Positions 40,710 to 49,148 of a stretch of 64,000 nucleotides of DNA are shown here, piece after piece. The notes beneath the pieces are model-generated. The model ran no database searches and was not told the DNA's origin. It saw only the letters and a program-made list of their open reading frames with translations. How positions within the stretch are numbered: position 1 is the first letter of the stretch; the number at the start of each line of letters is the position of its first letter. The position numbers were made by a program, and so were the translations under genes. The stretch comes from Proteus appendicitidis (GTDB lineage: Bacteria > Pseudomonadota > Gammaproteobacteria > Enterobacterales > Enterobacteriaceae), in contig NZ_CP127389.1 in assembly GCF_030271835.1 (NCBI RefSeq), forward strand, positions 2,268,001 through 2,332,000, read 5' to 3'.

Positions 40710-40745
40710 AATAGGGCTTTTATTTGATAAAAGCCCTATTTTTTT
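40710..40745 (+). terminator. nhaB terminator
   Basis: aatagggctttta (40710-40722) with taaaagccctatt (40728-40740), then TTTTT. Confidence 0.92.
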
Positions 40746-40861
40746 CATTAAAATAAGCTCGAATGTAAATATTTGTGAAATAACAGGTTTTAACTTTTTT
40801 TGCGCTTGATTTTTAGGCAGAATAAGCACTTATTTTATTTAATATTTAAATGGATATTATT

Positions 40862-41386
40862 ATGCTGACTTCTCTTCGTCACTGGTCACAAAGCCGTTTT
40901 TCATGGCTGTTGCTTGCATTAACAGCAATAGGTCTTGAAGGTGCCGCATTGTATTTTCAGTACGGAATGGAATTAATGCCTTGTGTAATGTGCGTCTATC
41001 AACGTATTGCGGTATTAGGGATCTTAGTCGCTGCATTGATTGGGGCATCTGCACCTAAAATGGCTCTTATGCGTATGGCAGGCGGTTTTTTATGGATTTA
41101 TTCCGCATACCGGGGAATTGAACTCTCTTGGGAACATACACAACTTATTCTGAATCCATCACCTTTTGCAACCTGTGACTTTTTTGTCACTTTACCTTCT
41201 TGGTTTGCTCTGCAAGATTGGTTCCCTGCTGTATTCCAAGCAACCGGTGATTGTTCTGTCAGCCAATGGCAATTCTTAACTTTAGAAATGCCACAATGGA
41301 TGCTTATTATTTTCTCTGCTTATTTTGTTGTAGGTTTATTAGTATTAATGAGCCAAATAACAAGTTCTTTTAAAACAAAAGAATAA
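40862..41386 (+). CDS. dsbB: disulfide bond formation protein DsbB
   Basis: Inner-membrane quinone-linked oxidase that re-oxidises DsbA. 174 residues from the ATG at 40862 (GGA 7 bases upstream); an ATG at 40850 is open but overlaps the ribosome-binding site. Four transmembrane segments. Both essential cysteine pairs are present: Cys41-Cys44 (CVMC) and Cys105-Cys131 in the second periplasmic loop. The order nhaB-dsbB is that of E. coli. Confidence 0.96.
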   Translation: MLTSLRHWSQSRFSWLLLALTAIGLEGAALYFQYGMELMPCVMCVYQRIAVLGILVAALIGASAPKMALMRMAGGFLWIYSAYRGIELSWEHTQLILNPSPFATCDFFVTLPSWFALQDWFPAVFQATGDCSVSQWQFLTLEMPQWMLIIFSAYFVVGLLVLMSQITSSFKTKE

Positions 41387-41391
41387 AAAAG

Positions 41392-41427
41392 AAAATAGCC
41401 TTTAGCGATAAACTAAAGGCTATTTTT
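41392..41427. terminator. bidirectional terminator between dsbB and the lipoprotein gene
   Basis: aaaatagcctttag (41392-41405) with ctaaaggctatttt (41413-41426); runs of A and T on both flanks. Confidence 0.88.
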
Positions 41428-41470
41428 ATAATAAAGATATGGTCATTAAACACTCAACCAAAAATAAGCT

Positions 41471-41794
41471 TTAACCTGGAATACAAGCCCCTTCAATTAA
41501 AGCTTGTTCACTACAACGCTTGCCATTAGCAAATTGACACACTGGTGTCTGCCCCCCATGTAATTCATAGTTTAGCGAAGGCACACCACCTGAAAAAACA
41601 CAGGTTGCCTTGGCTGATTCTTCTAAGGGAATATCAAGGCTTGTTGTCGGTATTGTTCGACTTTTGCTAACTATTTGTGTAGATGAATTTTGTGTAGGTG
41701 AATATTGTGTCTGCGCTGAATTACTGCATCCTGCAATAAAAGCAAAGCTAGTTAACATAAATAGATAATAAGCTGTTTTAAATTTCTTTTGCAT
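41471..41794 (-). CDS. small lipoprotein, DUF333-like
   Basis: 107 residues from the ATG at 41794 (AGGG 8 bases upstream); a GTG three codons earlier is less likely. Signal peptide ends in a lipobox (AFIAGC), so the mature protein is a lipoprotein starting at Cys. A serine/threonine/glutamine-rich linker follows, then a cysteine-containing C-terminal domain (TCVFSGGVPSLNYELHGGQ, VCQFANGKRCSEQAL) that resembles DUF333. Function unknown. It lies 33 bases downstream of emrE on the same strand and may be co-transcribed. Confidence 0.75.
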   Translation of the reverse strand: MQKKFKTAYYLFMLTSFAFIAGCSNSAQTQYSPTQNSSTQIVSKSRTIPTTSLDIPLEESAKATCVFSGGVPSLNYELHGGQTPVCQFANGKRCSEQALIEGACIPG

Positions 41795-41827
41795 CAAAGA
41801 CACCCTAATTTCTTCCAGTTATTCCTA

Positions 41828-42160
41828 TTAGTGTGAAGCACTTTTTGAAAGTAGATTTATAACCAAAACACCAGCAATAATTAAAGCCATACCAACAATG
41901 GCAGGTAAATCGAGTTTTTGTTGATAAAGAAACACCGCTGCAACAGAAACTAAAACTATCCCTAATCCACTCCATATTGCATAAGCAATACCTAATGGCA
42001 TAACTCTTACCACTTGAGAAAGCGCCCAAAAAGAAAGACAGTAACCAATGACGACAACAATAGATGGATATAATCGGCTAAAACCATCAGAAGCTTTCAG
42101 CATTGTTGTCGCAATGACTTCAGATATAATTGCCAACATTAAGTAAGTTAATCCATTCAT
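41828..42160 (-). CDS. emrE: small multidrug resistance efflux protein EmrE
   Basis: Proton-coupled dimeric exporter of quaternary ammonium and other cationic drugs. 110 residues, exactly the E. coli length, with four transmembrane segments. Essential Glu14 is in AIISEVIATT; Tyr40, Tyr60 and Trp63 of the EmrE binding pocket are conserved (GYCLSFWAL and AYAIWSG). The C-terminal half LDLPAIVGMALIIAGVLVINLLS matches EmrE more than SugE, MdtI or MdtJ. Unlike Mdt/Ykk pairs, there is only one gene, consistent with a homodimer. Confidence 0.92.
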   Translation of the reverse strand: MNGLTYLMLAIISEVIATTMLKASDGFSRLYPSIVVVIGYCLSFWALSQVVRVMPLGIAYAIWSGLGIVLVSVAAVFLYQQKLDLPAIVGMALIIAGVLVINLLSKSASH

Positions 42161-42234
42161 TTTTTCGCCTTAATCCTATACAAAGTCAATTTTGTGAATT
42201 CTATCACAAGAGAGATTAAGGATATTCATCTACA

Positions 42235-42275
42235 ACAAATAAAAAAGGCACTCTTCCTATTGAATAAGTGCCTTT
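42235..42275 (-). terminator. sotB terminator
   Basis: aaaggcact (42244-42252) with agtgccttt (42267-42275); on the reverse strand a T run follows. Confidence 0.82.
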
Positions 42276-42294
42276 ATATCGTGGAAATACTTAT

Positions 42295-43524
42295 TTAGTG
42301 TTGATGGAGTTGATTCTTTTGGCGTGGCTTCCCACCCATCGCAACACGGTAACGATTAAAAATAAAACCACACCAAACCGCTGCAATAATACTTAATATT
42401 GTTCCCGCATAGCCAAGGTTTGTCATACCAGCATGTAAAATAACTTGATTACCAATCAATGCTCCAGCACCAATACCGATATTAAAAATGCCGGAATAAA
42501 TAGACATCGCTATATCCGTTGCATCAGGTGCTAAATCAATCACTTTAACCTGCATTCCTAGCCCAATACACATAAATCCAATACCCCAAAATATAATCAG
42601 CACAATAAATGCAGTTAAATTCTGGCTACTGACCATTAATAAACTTAAACAAAACGTAAGTAATATTAAGGCTGAAAATAAGAATGAGGTTGGCATTTTG
42701 GCGCTATAACGACTAAATAACACGCTACCAATGATACCGGCTCCACCAAAAATCAATAAAACTAACGTAGCAAAATTCTGATCCAGACCCGCAATATCAA
42801 CGACAAAAGGCTCGATATAACTATACGCTGTAAAATGTGCTGTCACGGCAATAACCGTTAATAGAAAGATCCCCATAAGCGGGCCACGCTTTAATAACAT
42901 CGGCACACTTTTTAGTGATCCTGAATGCTCACTGGGTAATAAAGGCAAATAGCGCATTAACGCAAACAGGGTAATTAAGGCTAATATCCCAATGCCCATA
43001 AATGTTGCACGCCATCCTAACCACTGTCCAACAACACGACCAATAGGTAAACCTAATACTGTTGCAAGTGCTGTTCCTGTTGCTAATAAGCCTAATGCCT
43101 GAGCGCGTTTGCCAGCAGGTGCCACTCTAATAGCCAGAGATGCGGTAATAGACCAAAATACTGCATGAGAAAAAGCGACACCAATACGCCCTGCTATCAG
43201 TGAATTAAAATCCCATGCTACACCAGATAAAATATGACTTAAAATAAAGAGCATAAATAAAATAATAAGTAACTTACGTCGCTCAACTTTACTTGTCATT
43301 ATCATTAAAGGCAGAGACATTAAAGCAACAACCCAAGCATATATTGTGATCATTAAACCTGTTTGAGCAGGGATCATACCGAAGCTTTCAGAAATATCAC
43401 TTAACAGTGCAACAGGGACAAATTCTGTTGTATTAAAAACGAAAGCCGCGAACGATAATATTATTACCCTGATCCACGCTGTTTGTCGGCTTACTTCATT
43501 TACATTTGATGCTGCGATATTCAT
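42295..43524 (-). CDS. sotB: sugar efflux transporter SotB (MFS)
   Basis: Drug/H+ antiporter-family exporter of arabinose and IPTG-type sugars. 409 residues from the ATG at 43524. The frame is open 55 codons further upstream, with no family match and an unlikely composition. Twelve transmembrane segments. [29 protein letters not shown], the motif A loop [39 protein letters not shown] and [14 protein letters not shown] are near-identical to E. coli SotB (YdeA). No linked regulator. Confidence 0.92.
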   Translation of the reverse strand: MNIAASNVNEVSRQTAWIRVIILSFAAFVFNTTEFVPVALLSDISESFGMIPAQTGLMITIYAWVVALMSLPLMIMTSKVERRKLLIILFMLFILSHILSGVAWDFNSLIAGRIGVAFSHAVFWSITASLAIRVAPAGKRAQALGLLATGTALATVLGLPIGRVVGQWLGWRATFMGIGILALITLFALMRYLPLLPSEHSGSLKSVPMLLKRGPLMGIFLLTVIAVTAHFTAYSYIEPFVVDIAGLDQNFATLVLLIFGGAGIIGSVLFSRYSAKMPTSFLFSALILLTFCLSLLMVSSQNLTAFIVLIIFWGIGFMCIGLGMQVKVIDLAPDATDIAMSIYSGIFNIGIGAGALIGNQVILHAGMTNLGYAGTILSIIAAVWCGFIFNRYRVAMGGKPRQKNQLHQH

Positions 43525-43985
43525 AATTAATTGATGTTTTCTTAAATTATACTGATATATATGCCATTGCTTTTTATAGAAGCTTTTGTCTGATTTGCTT
43601 TTCTTAGCTAGCGCTAAAATTGATTTATTAGATTGATAATAAAAAATAGCATAAAGATGAAAACGTGAGTCGTTAGAGACAAAAAACAAACCAAATTATC
43701 ATCAAATCTCATTGCTAAAGCGAATCAGCCATCAATTTTAGCATATTCATATCGTGACTTTAAATCCCCTTGGCAACTTCTTTTTAACGTTAACATCACC
43801 TCTTAATAGCCAGACTGTAAATATAAATGTCCTACCGTTACTTTATGGTAAAGAATAAAAATATGCTCTTTTAAAGAAAAATATATCGCACATTCATTGA
43901 ATTAAGTTAAGAGATATTAATTTAATAGCTAAAAATAATCTTACAATGGGATAAAAGATAAATAAAAATAGAGAGGATATTGAGA
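43525..43985. other. sotB upstream region (461 bp)
   Basis: AT-rich with no gene I can support. A frame continuous with sotB is open to about 43689 but has no ribosome-binding site and no family match. It should contain the sotB promoter. Confidence 0.5.
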
Positions 43986-44405
43986 TTACTGACTCAAGTC
44001 AGTAATAACTTGAAGCGCTTGCTCGCAAGCAATATTTTTCGTAGGTGATGTTGAACCATCAAAAGCATTTTTGATCATTGAAACTTGTTCTTTTGCTGAC
44101 CGAGGTAGCATTAAATTTCCATTAGAAAGTGCTTTTTCAATATCATTTAGCTTTTCAGCTAGCTGCTGACAGCTGCCATTATTATCTTTAGATTGATAAA
44201 TAGCCATAAGCGTATCGCGTTTTGCTTTTACGGTAGAAAGAGTTGCATTTACTGTTGAGGAGGAATTTTCAATCACTTCGTGGCTTTCACTCCAAAACTC
44301 AGCCGAATTCTCTTTAATGACCGATACAATTAGAATAGCAACAAGAATAGCTAGCATAATAGTCAGCGATAATATCCCTCCTAAAATAATAAGTATCTGT
44401 TTCAT
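43986..44405 (-). CDS. membrane-anchored protein of unknown function
   Basis: 139 residues from the ATG at 44405, which has GGAG six bases upstream; a GTG at 44417 overlaps that site. A single long N-terminal hydrophobic segment (about 4-30, ILIILGGILSLTIMLAILVAI) is followed by a hydrophilic helical domain of about 105 residues. The C-terminal part holds two cysteines about 50 residues apart (NNGSCQQLAEKL and NIACEQALQ), which could form a disulfide if that domain is periplasmic. I do not recognise the family. Isolated gene; no operon partner. Confidence 0.7.
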   Translation of the reverse strand: MKQILIILGGILSLTIMLAILVAILIVSVIKENSAEFWSESHEVIENSSSTVNATLSTVKAKRDTLMAIYQSKDNNGSCQQLAEKLNDIEKALSNGNLMLPRSAKEQVSMIKNAFDGSTSPTKNIACEQALQVITDLSQ

Positions 44406-44570
44406 ATTAAACTCCACATATAAATCCTATCTGTTTTAATATTTATTTTTAATGCTTATTTCTAATATAGATATATAGTTAAAATAAAACAGGTTCAATC
44501 TGGATTACGATTCTTTTTATTTTTTACATTTTATTACGGAGGTATACAGTTCTATTTATTCTTATTAATA

Positions 44571-44601
44571 GAAAAATAAGCACCTAGTTTTACTTAGGTG
44601 C
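44571..44601 (-). terminator. methyltransferase gene terminator
   Basis: gcaccta (44580-44586) with taggtgc (44595-44601); on the reverse strand TTATTTTT follows the stem. Confidence 0.75.
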
Positions 44602-44634
44602 CATTAAATGATATATAAGCTTTTCTTGATAAAA

Positions 44635-45420
44635 TTATTTTTTAGAGCAACACGCAATATAATTTAAAACATGCCGATTTTCTCTAAAAAAACGAAACAT
44701 GGATAAGAAACGTGGTCTATTTTGCTTATTTATCAATCCATTTTTAATTATTTTAGCAGTTCTAAATAAACCTTCATCCCGAATTAAACCAATAGGCGAC
44801 ATTAAACTCATGTTGCCAGATTTTATTTTTACGTCTGAAAAACCAATATTAATAAATAAGTCATGCCACTCTTGCTTAAACATTGGTGCTACATTTGATT
44901 TCACTACACCAATTAATTTATCTCTATTAACATCATTATTTTTCTTCATAATATCATGAGTTAATAATAAACCGCCGGGCTTTAAAACACGGTAATACTC
45001 TTTTACTAGCTTTGCTTTGGCTTTATCTGCATACATTGTCAACATTGCTTCATTTATAACAATATCAAACGTATTATCAGGGAAAGGCAAAGATAACGCA
45101 TTGGCTTTTGTTAATTGAATCAAATGTGATAATTGTGCGTTATCAACATTATTTTGCGCATGAGCCAAAGCATCATCATCCATATCGACAGCAATAATAT
45201 GGCAACCATATTTCTTAGCAATTTCAATTGAAGTTGTCGCCATATTACAAGCAATCTCAAGAACATGGCTTGACGATGTAAAATGTGCGTTATTAATTAA
45301 CCAATCAGATGCCTCTACACCGCCAGGTCTTAAACGTGTTTTCCCTAAGCTTGCTAAAAAGGTATGCCCTGCTTTTGTGTGTTCTTGAGACATAGACTGC
45401 GTTGTAGTTTGATTATCCAT
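44635..45420 (-). CDS. class I SAM-dependent methyltransferase, unknown substrate
   Basis: 261 residues. A Rossmann methyltransferase core (about 50-165) is visible: VLEIACNMATTSIEIAKKYG (motif I; the usual GxG glycines are replaced by C-N-M), AVDMDDDALAHA (acidic loop), ANALSLPFPDNTFDIVI (motifs III/IV) and YRVLKPGGLLL. The C-terminal part (PIGLIRDEGLFRTAKII, FRENRHVLNY) is not familiar. It ends IACCSKK. Divergent, 288 bases away, from a DUF305 gene with a metal-type promoter. The substrate could be a small molecule or quinone-like compound, but this is a guess. Confidence 0.8.
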   Translation of the reverse strand: MDNQTTTQSMSQEHTKAGHTFLASLGKTRLRPGGVEASDWLINNAHFTSSSHVLEIACNMATTSIEIAKKYGCHIIAVDMDDDALAHAQNNVDNAQLSHLIQLTKANALSLPFPDNTFDIVINEAMLTMYADKAKAKLVKEYYRVLKPGGLLLTHDIMKKNNDVNRDKLIGVVKSNVAPMFKQEWHDLFINIGFSDVKIKSGNMSLMSPIGLIRDEGLFRTAKIIKNGLINKQNRPRFLSMFRFFRENRHVLNYIACCSKK

Positions 45421-45642
45421 ATAGCCACCTTAAAGTTGCATTAATAATGCAACTTTACAGTAAAATACATTTAATGGGAATAGTTATCATTACTTTTCTA
45501 TTTTTTATAAAGAAATTCCGAGTGTATAAAGAGACATTAAATTGAATTTAGGCATATAACCAATTGAAATAAAATGAGTTAAAAAGGCTATTTTGTAATT
45601 ACGTCATTAAAGGTAAAGAAGATTAAACTTTGAATAACAACA

Positions 45643-45673
45643 TTGACCTTCCCCTAAGGGGAATCTTTAGAGT
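45643..45673 (+). promoter_or_regulatory. CueR/MerR-type promoter and operator
   Basis: -35 TTGACC (45643-45648) and -10 TAGAGT (45668-45673) separated by 19 bp, the overlong spacer that MerR-family activators remodel. Across it lies ACCTTCC-CCTAAGG-GGAATCT (45646-45666), close to the CueR consensus ACCTTCC-N7-GGAAGGT; the centre TTCCCCT-A-AGGGGAA is a perfect palindrome. Copper (or silver/gold) induction of the next gene is therefore likely. Confidence 0.75.
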
Positions 45674-45708
45674 GATAACAATTTCACGATAAATTAAAGG
45701 AAACTGTT

Positions 45709-46080
45709 ATGAAAAAGATTTTACCTACTGCTGTTATTTTAATGAGTGCTATCTCTTTTGGTGCAATGGCAAACAATACACATATGAACATGAATATGGA
45801 GACATCTCATAACAGTTCGCCAATGCAAAAAGAACTCAATGATTCCATGAATAAAATGCATGCCGATATGGCAAAAGGAATGAACACCGATAATGCAGAT
45901 GTCGCTTTTGCTGATGGCATGATTGCCCACCATTTAGGCGCTATTGATATGGCTAAGATTGAGTTGAAATACGGTACTGATCCTGAAATGCGTAAACTCG
46001 CTCAAGCTATTATTGATGCCCAAGGTCCAGAAATAGAACAGATGCAAAAATGGTTAGAAAAAAATAAAACCAATAAATAA
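45709..46080 (+). CDS. DUF305 periplasmic protein, probable copper binding
   Basis: 123 residues with a signal peptide (KKILPTAVILMSAISFGAMA, cleavage before NNTH). The mature N terminus is Met/His-rich (HMNMNMETSH), a pattern common in periplasmic copper proteins. The rest is DUF305: ADVAFADGMIAHHLGAIDMAKIELKYG, with the paired His and flanking Met, then MRKLAQAIIDAQGPEIEQM. DUF305 proteins such as CopM bind copper. The promoter just upstream has CueR-type architecture. Function as a copper chaperone or scavenger is inferred. Confidence 0.85.
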   Translation: MKKILPTAVILMSAISFGAMANNTHMNMNMETSHNSSPMQKELNDSMNKMHADMAKGMNTDNADVAFADGMIAHHLGAIDMAKIELKYGTDPEMRKLAQAIIDAQGPEIEQMQKWLEKNKTNK

Positions 46081-46090
46081 TAAATTTATA

Positions 46091-46125
46091 AGGCTGTGAT
46101 TTATTAGGCACAGCCTATCTCATTT
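46091..46125 (+). terminator. probable DUF305 gene terminator
   Basis: aggctgtg (46091-46098) with cacagcct (46109-46116), then ATCTCATTTTT. The U tract is interrupted. Confidence 0.6.
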
Positions 46126-46402
46126 TTAATGTTTATTTCCCAAATTTCGAACTAAAGATAAGTCAAATAATTTTCTAATATTAATTTCATACATTATAAT
46201 TTCGTGAGGAGAAGAAAACGTTAATACAGCATTTGATCTTATCCTCTTCTCATTCATCCCATCCAAAAAGTAGATTAATTCTCTGATAAAGATGCCTCTA
46301 CATATCGAATCGTTTATAATCATAAATACACAATATGATTACTGCTGAAGCCATACTTATCAGCAATGAATTTCTCTCATTCGAATATACATAAATCTAA
46401 TT
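46126..46402. other. intergenic region before the glycosyltransferase gene
   Basis: AT-rich. A 65-codon reverse-strand frame (46126-46323) is open, with a peptide that looks moderately protein-like (FSSPHEIIMYEINIRKLF), but it has no ribosome-binding site and no recognised relative. I do not annotate it as a gene. Confidence 0.4.
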
Positions 46403-47434
46403 ATGCCTAAAATATTAATAATACAAAGAGATAACATTGGTGATTTAATACTTACAACACCATTAATTGACTCTCTTGCTCATGAATATAATACAAAAAT
46501 AGATCTGCTAGTAAACTCTTACAATCAAGCTATTCTAGAAGGTAACCCTTCCGTCGGAAATGTTCATATTTACAGTAAGTTACATCATAAAAAATCAGGA
46601 CAATCATCCTTAAAACTTATTCTGAATCGCTTAAAAATTATTTTGGATATGCGTCGTCAGCACTATGATATTGCAATTATTGCTCGTGATCATTGGGCTA
46701 AAAGAGCATTACAATGGGCAAAACTATCAGGTGCTAAACGTATCATCGCTATTGGCAATGATGCACCTTCAGCAGTGACAGATCCCATTCCAACACCATC
46801 CAATAGAGGTCATATCGCTGAGTTGTTCTGCCAACTATCCCATCCTCTTGGAATAGAGAGAAAAGCGGGTCCTTTAAAGTTGTATGTCAAAGATGAAGAG
46901 ATCTCTGCAATTCGTCAACGTATTAAGATAACTGAAAATACTCCTGTTTACGGTTTACAAATCAGTTCACGTAAACCACAACAACGTTGGCAAGCAGAAA
47001 AATTTATCGCGTTAGCACACCAATTAACACAACGCGAAAAATGCCACATTCTTCTTTTTTGGTCGCCAGGAAGCAACGACAATAAACAGCACCCTGGTGA
47101 TGATGAAAAAGCACAGTGTATCCTTGAACAGTGCAAAGATATCCCTATTACGCCAGTACCTACACAAAATCTTAGAGAATTAATGGCGGGTATGTCTTTA
47201 TGTGATCAGATGCTAACCAGCGATGGTGGTGCATTACATATTTCAGTAGGTGTGGGTGTGCCAACGGTAGCGATGTTTGGTAATAGTGATGCTGATTTTT
47301 GGGGACCATGGCATATTGCCAGTGAAGTACTGAAGGCACCTGAAGATAATGTAGGGCTTCTTACAGTAAACGATGTATTTACCCGTTTTATTACACTAAG
47401 AGAGCGGGTTATAGCTTTAGATGCAAAGAATTAA
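46403..47434 (+). CDS. glycosyltransferase family 9 (heptosyltransferase-like)
   Basis: 343 residues, GT-B fold. The N-terminal ILIIQRDNIGDLILTTPLIDSL is the family 9 acceptor-domain signature, and the nucleotide-sugar region has SDGGALHISVGVGVPTVAMFG near residues 273-293. The donor is expected to be an ADP-heptose or related sugar, with lipopolysaccharide core as acceptor. It lies alone, outside any waa cluster. E. coli has no gene here. Sugar and linkage cannot be deduced. Confidence 0.88.
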   Translation: MPKILIIQRDNIGDLILTTPLIDSLAHEYNTKIDLLVNSYNQAILEGNPSVGNVHIYSKLHHKKSGQSSLKLILNRLKIILDMRRQHYDIAIIARDHWAKRALQWAKLSGAKRIIAIGNDAPSAVTDPIPTPSNRGHIAELFCQLSHPLGIERKAGPLKLYVKDEEISAIRQRIKITENTPVYGLQISSRKPQQRWQAEKFIALAHQLTQREKCHILLFWSPGSNDNKQHPGDDEKAQCILEQCKDIPITPVPTQNLRELMAGMSLCDQMLTSDGGALHISVGVGVPTVAMFGNSDADFWGPWHIASEVLKAPEDNVGLLTVNDVFTRFITLRERVIALDAKN

Positions 47435-47472
47435 TTGCTGATCACTAATAATACAAAACAATATTAAATATA

Positions 47473-47509
47473 AATCACCCTATTGCTACAACGGATAAGG
47501 TGATTTTTT
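47473..47509 (+). terminator. terminator after the glycosyltransferase gene
   Basis: aatcacc (47473-47479) with ggtgatt (47499-47505), extended by imperfect pairs, then TTTTA. Confidence 0.75.
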
Positions 47510-47602
47510 ATTTTACATTCCAACGAGTTGATAAAATTATCTTTAAGTAGCAACAAGATAATACATTCAATTTGATTTTTACTTTTTTATGATCAAAAAA
47601 AA

Positions 47603-47621
47603 CGGACCTTATTAAGGTCCG
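47603..47621 (-). terminator. terminator after tRNA-Leu copy 3 (end of tRNA operon)
   Basis: cggacctt (47603-47610) with aaggtccg (47614-47621); on the reverse strand eight T residues follow. Confidence 0.9.
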
Positions 47622-47631
47622 CTTTTTTATA

Positions 47632-47718
47632 TGGTGCCCAGGGCGGGACTTGAACCCGCACAGCCTTACAGCCGAGGGATTTTAAATCCCTTGTGTCTAC
47701 CGATTTCACCACCTGGGC
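47632..47718 (-). tRNA. leuZ: tRNA-Leu (TAA), copy 3
   Basis: 87-nt class II tRNA with encoded CCA: acceptor GCCCAGG, anticodon TAA in GATTTAAAATC, T arm GGTTCAAGTCC. Identical in sequence to the two copies upstream. Equivalent to E. coli leuZ. Confidence 0.98.
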
Positions 47719-47859
47719 TAAATTGTATTTACTTGTTACGCTTACTGTTTGTCTATCAAACAAGATAGATAACAAATAAATTTAAAGCATTTACTTCTAA
47801 AACTGCTAACTTTAATTTTTTACTTTTTTCTCGCTAACTTGTTGTTAGGGAAGAAAAAA

Positions 47860-47879
47860 CGGACCTAAGTTAAGGTCCG
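47860..47879 (-). terminator. terminator-like hairpin between tRNA-Leu copies 2 and 3
   Basis: cggacct (47860-47866) with aggtccg (47873-47879), followed on the reverse strand by TTTTTTC. It is a diverged duplicate of the hairpin at 47603, so copy 3 lies beyond a terminator and needs read-through or its own promoter. Confidence 0.8.
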
Positions 47880-47888
47880 GTCTTTATA

Positions 47889-47975
47889 TGGTGCCCAGGG
47901 CGGGACTTGAACCCGCACAGCCTTACAGCCGAGGGATTTTAAATCCCTTGTGTCTACCGATTTCACCACCTGGGC
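47889..47975 (-). tRNA. leuZ: tRNA-Leu (TAA), copy 2
   Basis: 87 nt, identical to the other two copies, anticodon TAA, encoded CCA. With its trailing hairpin it forms a duplicated unit with copy 3 at a period of 257 bases. Confidence 0.98.
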
Positions 47976-48136
47976 TAAATTCTGTGGTGCGCCCGTAAAT
48001 TCTTATTACTAAGAGAGATACTGGTATGGACGACTTATTAATTATCTATCTTACAATGCCACTTGTAACGCCATTTATAATGGGCTTTCTTTTTGCACCA
48101 AACTCTTTATCTCAAATAGAGATTATTTTAAAGAGA

Positions 48137-48223
48137 TGGTGCCCAGGGCGGGACTTGAACCCGCACAGCCTTACAGCCGAGGGATTTTAAATCCCTTGTG
48201 TCTACCGATTTCACCACCTGGGC
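48137..48223 (-). tRNA. leuZ: tRNA-Leu (TAA), copy 1
   Basis: 87 nt, identical to copies 2 and 3. It follows tRNA-Cys after 5 bases, the native operon position of leuZ. A long spacer (47976-48136) separates it from copy 2. Confidence 0.98.
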
Positions 48224-48228
48224 ATTAA

Positions 48229-48302
48229 TGGAGGCGCGTCCCGGAATCGAACCGAGGTACACGGATTTGCAATCCGCTGCATGACCACTCTGCCAACGCG
48301 CC
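48229..48302 (-). tRNA. cysT: tRNA-Cys (GCA)
   Basis: 74 nt with encoded CCA: acceptor GGCGCGT, anticodon loop ATTGCAAAT, T arm GGTTCGATTCC. Second gene of the Gly-Cys-Leu operon. Confidence 0.98.
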
Positions 48303-48327
48303 TCAAATGCTCAATCTCATAAGAGAT

Positions 48328-48403
<76 letters not shown>

Positions 48404-48544
48404 ATTACCGAACTTGCTGATTTACTTATTTATTTCCGTAAACCGTTGTGCCTTTCGATGCGTTGCATTCTACTGATTTCCTGAATCTAGTCAACACTAT
48501 ATTTGCATCTTTTTGACTGTTCGGTGAATTTTCAGTCATTTCGA

Positions 48545-49093
48545 TCAACCTTCACGCAAATCTGACCACGCAGCGCTCAAATATTGAAACATTGACCAGA
48601 AAGTCAGCACTGTTGCGATATATAATAAAGCGAATCCAAACCACTCTGCTTCAACAGTAGGACGCCATAATAACACAACAAGTGATCCCATTTGTGCGGT
48701 CGTCTTCACTTTTCCTATCCAAGAAACTGCAACACTGTTACGTTTCCCTAATTCAGCCATCCATTCTCTTAGTGAAGAGATAATAATTTCACGAGCAATC
48801 ATTGTTGCTGCCGGTAAGGTTATCCACCACTCATGATAGTACTCAGTAATTAAAACAAGTGCTGTTGCAACCATTACTTTATCCGCTACTGGGTCCAGAA
48901 AAGCGCCGAAGCGGGTAGTTTGTTTCCATCTACGTGCTAAAAAGCCATCAAACCAGTCTGTTGCAGCTGCTACCATAAAAATAATAGCGCAAACTAATGG
49001 GGCATCTTTGAATGGTAAATAAAATACCAAAACAAAGAATGGGATTAGAGCGACACGAAATAGAGTTAGCCAAGTTGGGATATTTAGTTGCAT
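48545..49093 (-). CDS. pgsA: phosphatidylglycerophosphate synthase
   Basis: CDP-diacylglycerol:glycerol-3-phosphate 3-phosphatidyltransferase, the committed step to phosphatidylglycerol and cardiolipin, in the inner membrane. 182 residues as in E. coli. The CDP-alcohol phosphotransferase motif D-G-x2-A-R-x8-G-x3-D-x3-D is complete, starting at DGFLARRW and ending FLDPVAD. About four to six transmembrane segments. Downstream of uvrC by 55 bases and followed by the tRNA operon, as in E. coli. Confidence 0.97.
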   Translation of the reverse strand: MQLNIPTWLTLFRVALIPFFVLVFYLPFKDAPLVCAIIFMVAAATDWFDGFLARRWKQTTRFGAFLDPVADKVMVATALVLITEYYHEWWITLPAATMIAREIIISSLREWMAELGKRNSVAVSWIGKVKTTAQMGSLVVLLWRPTVEAEWFGFALLYIATVLTFWSMFQYLSAAWSDLREG

Positions 49094-49148
49094 AGCGTTC
49101 TACACGACCTAGAAAAGTGAGAGTTATTAATATGGTGCATCAATACAC

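Noticed and set aside
46126-46323. 65-codon reverse-strand open frame between the DUF305 and glycosyltransferase genes
   Set aside because: Protein-like in part, but no ribosome-binding site and no recognised relative; not enough to call a gene.
47593-47775. 60-codon reverse-strand open frame over tRNA-Leu copy 3
   Set aside because: Shadow of the tRNA; no ribosome-binding site or family.
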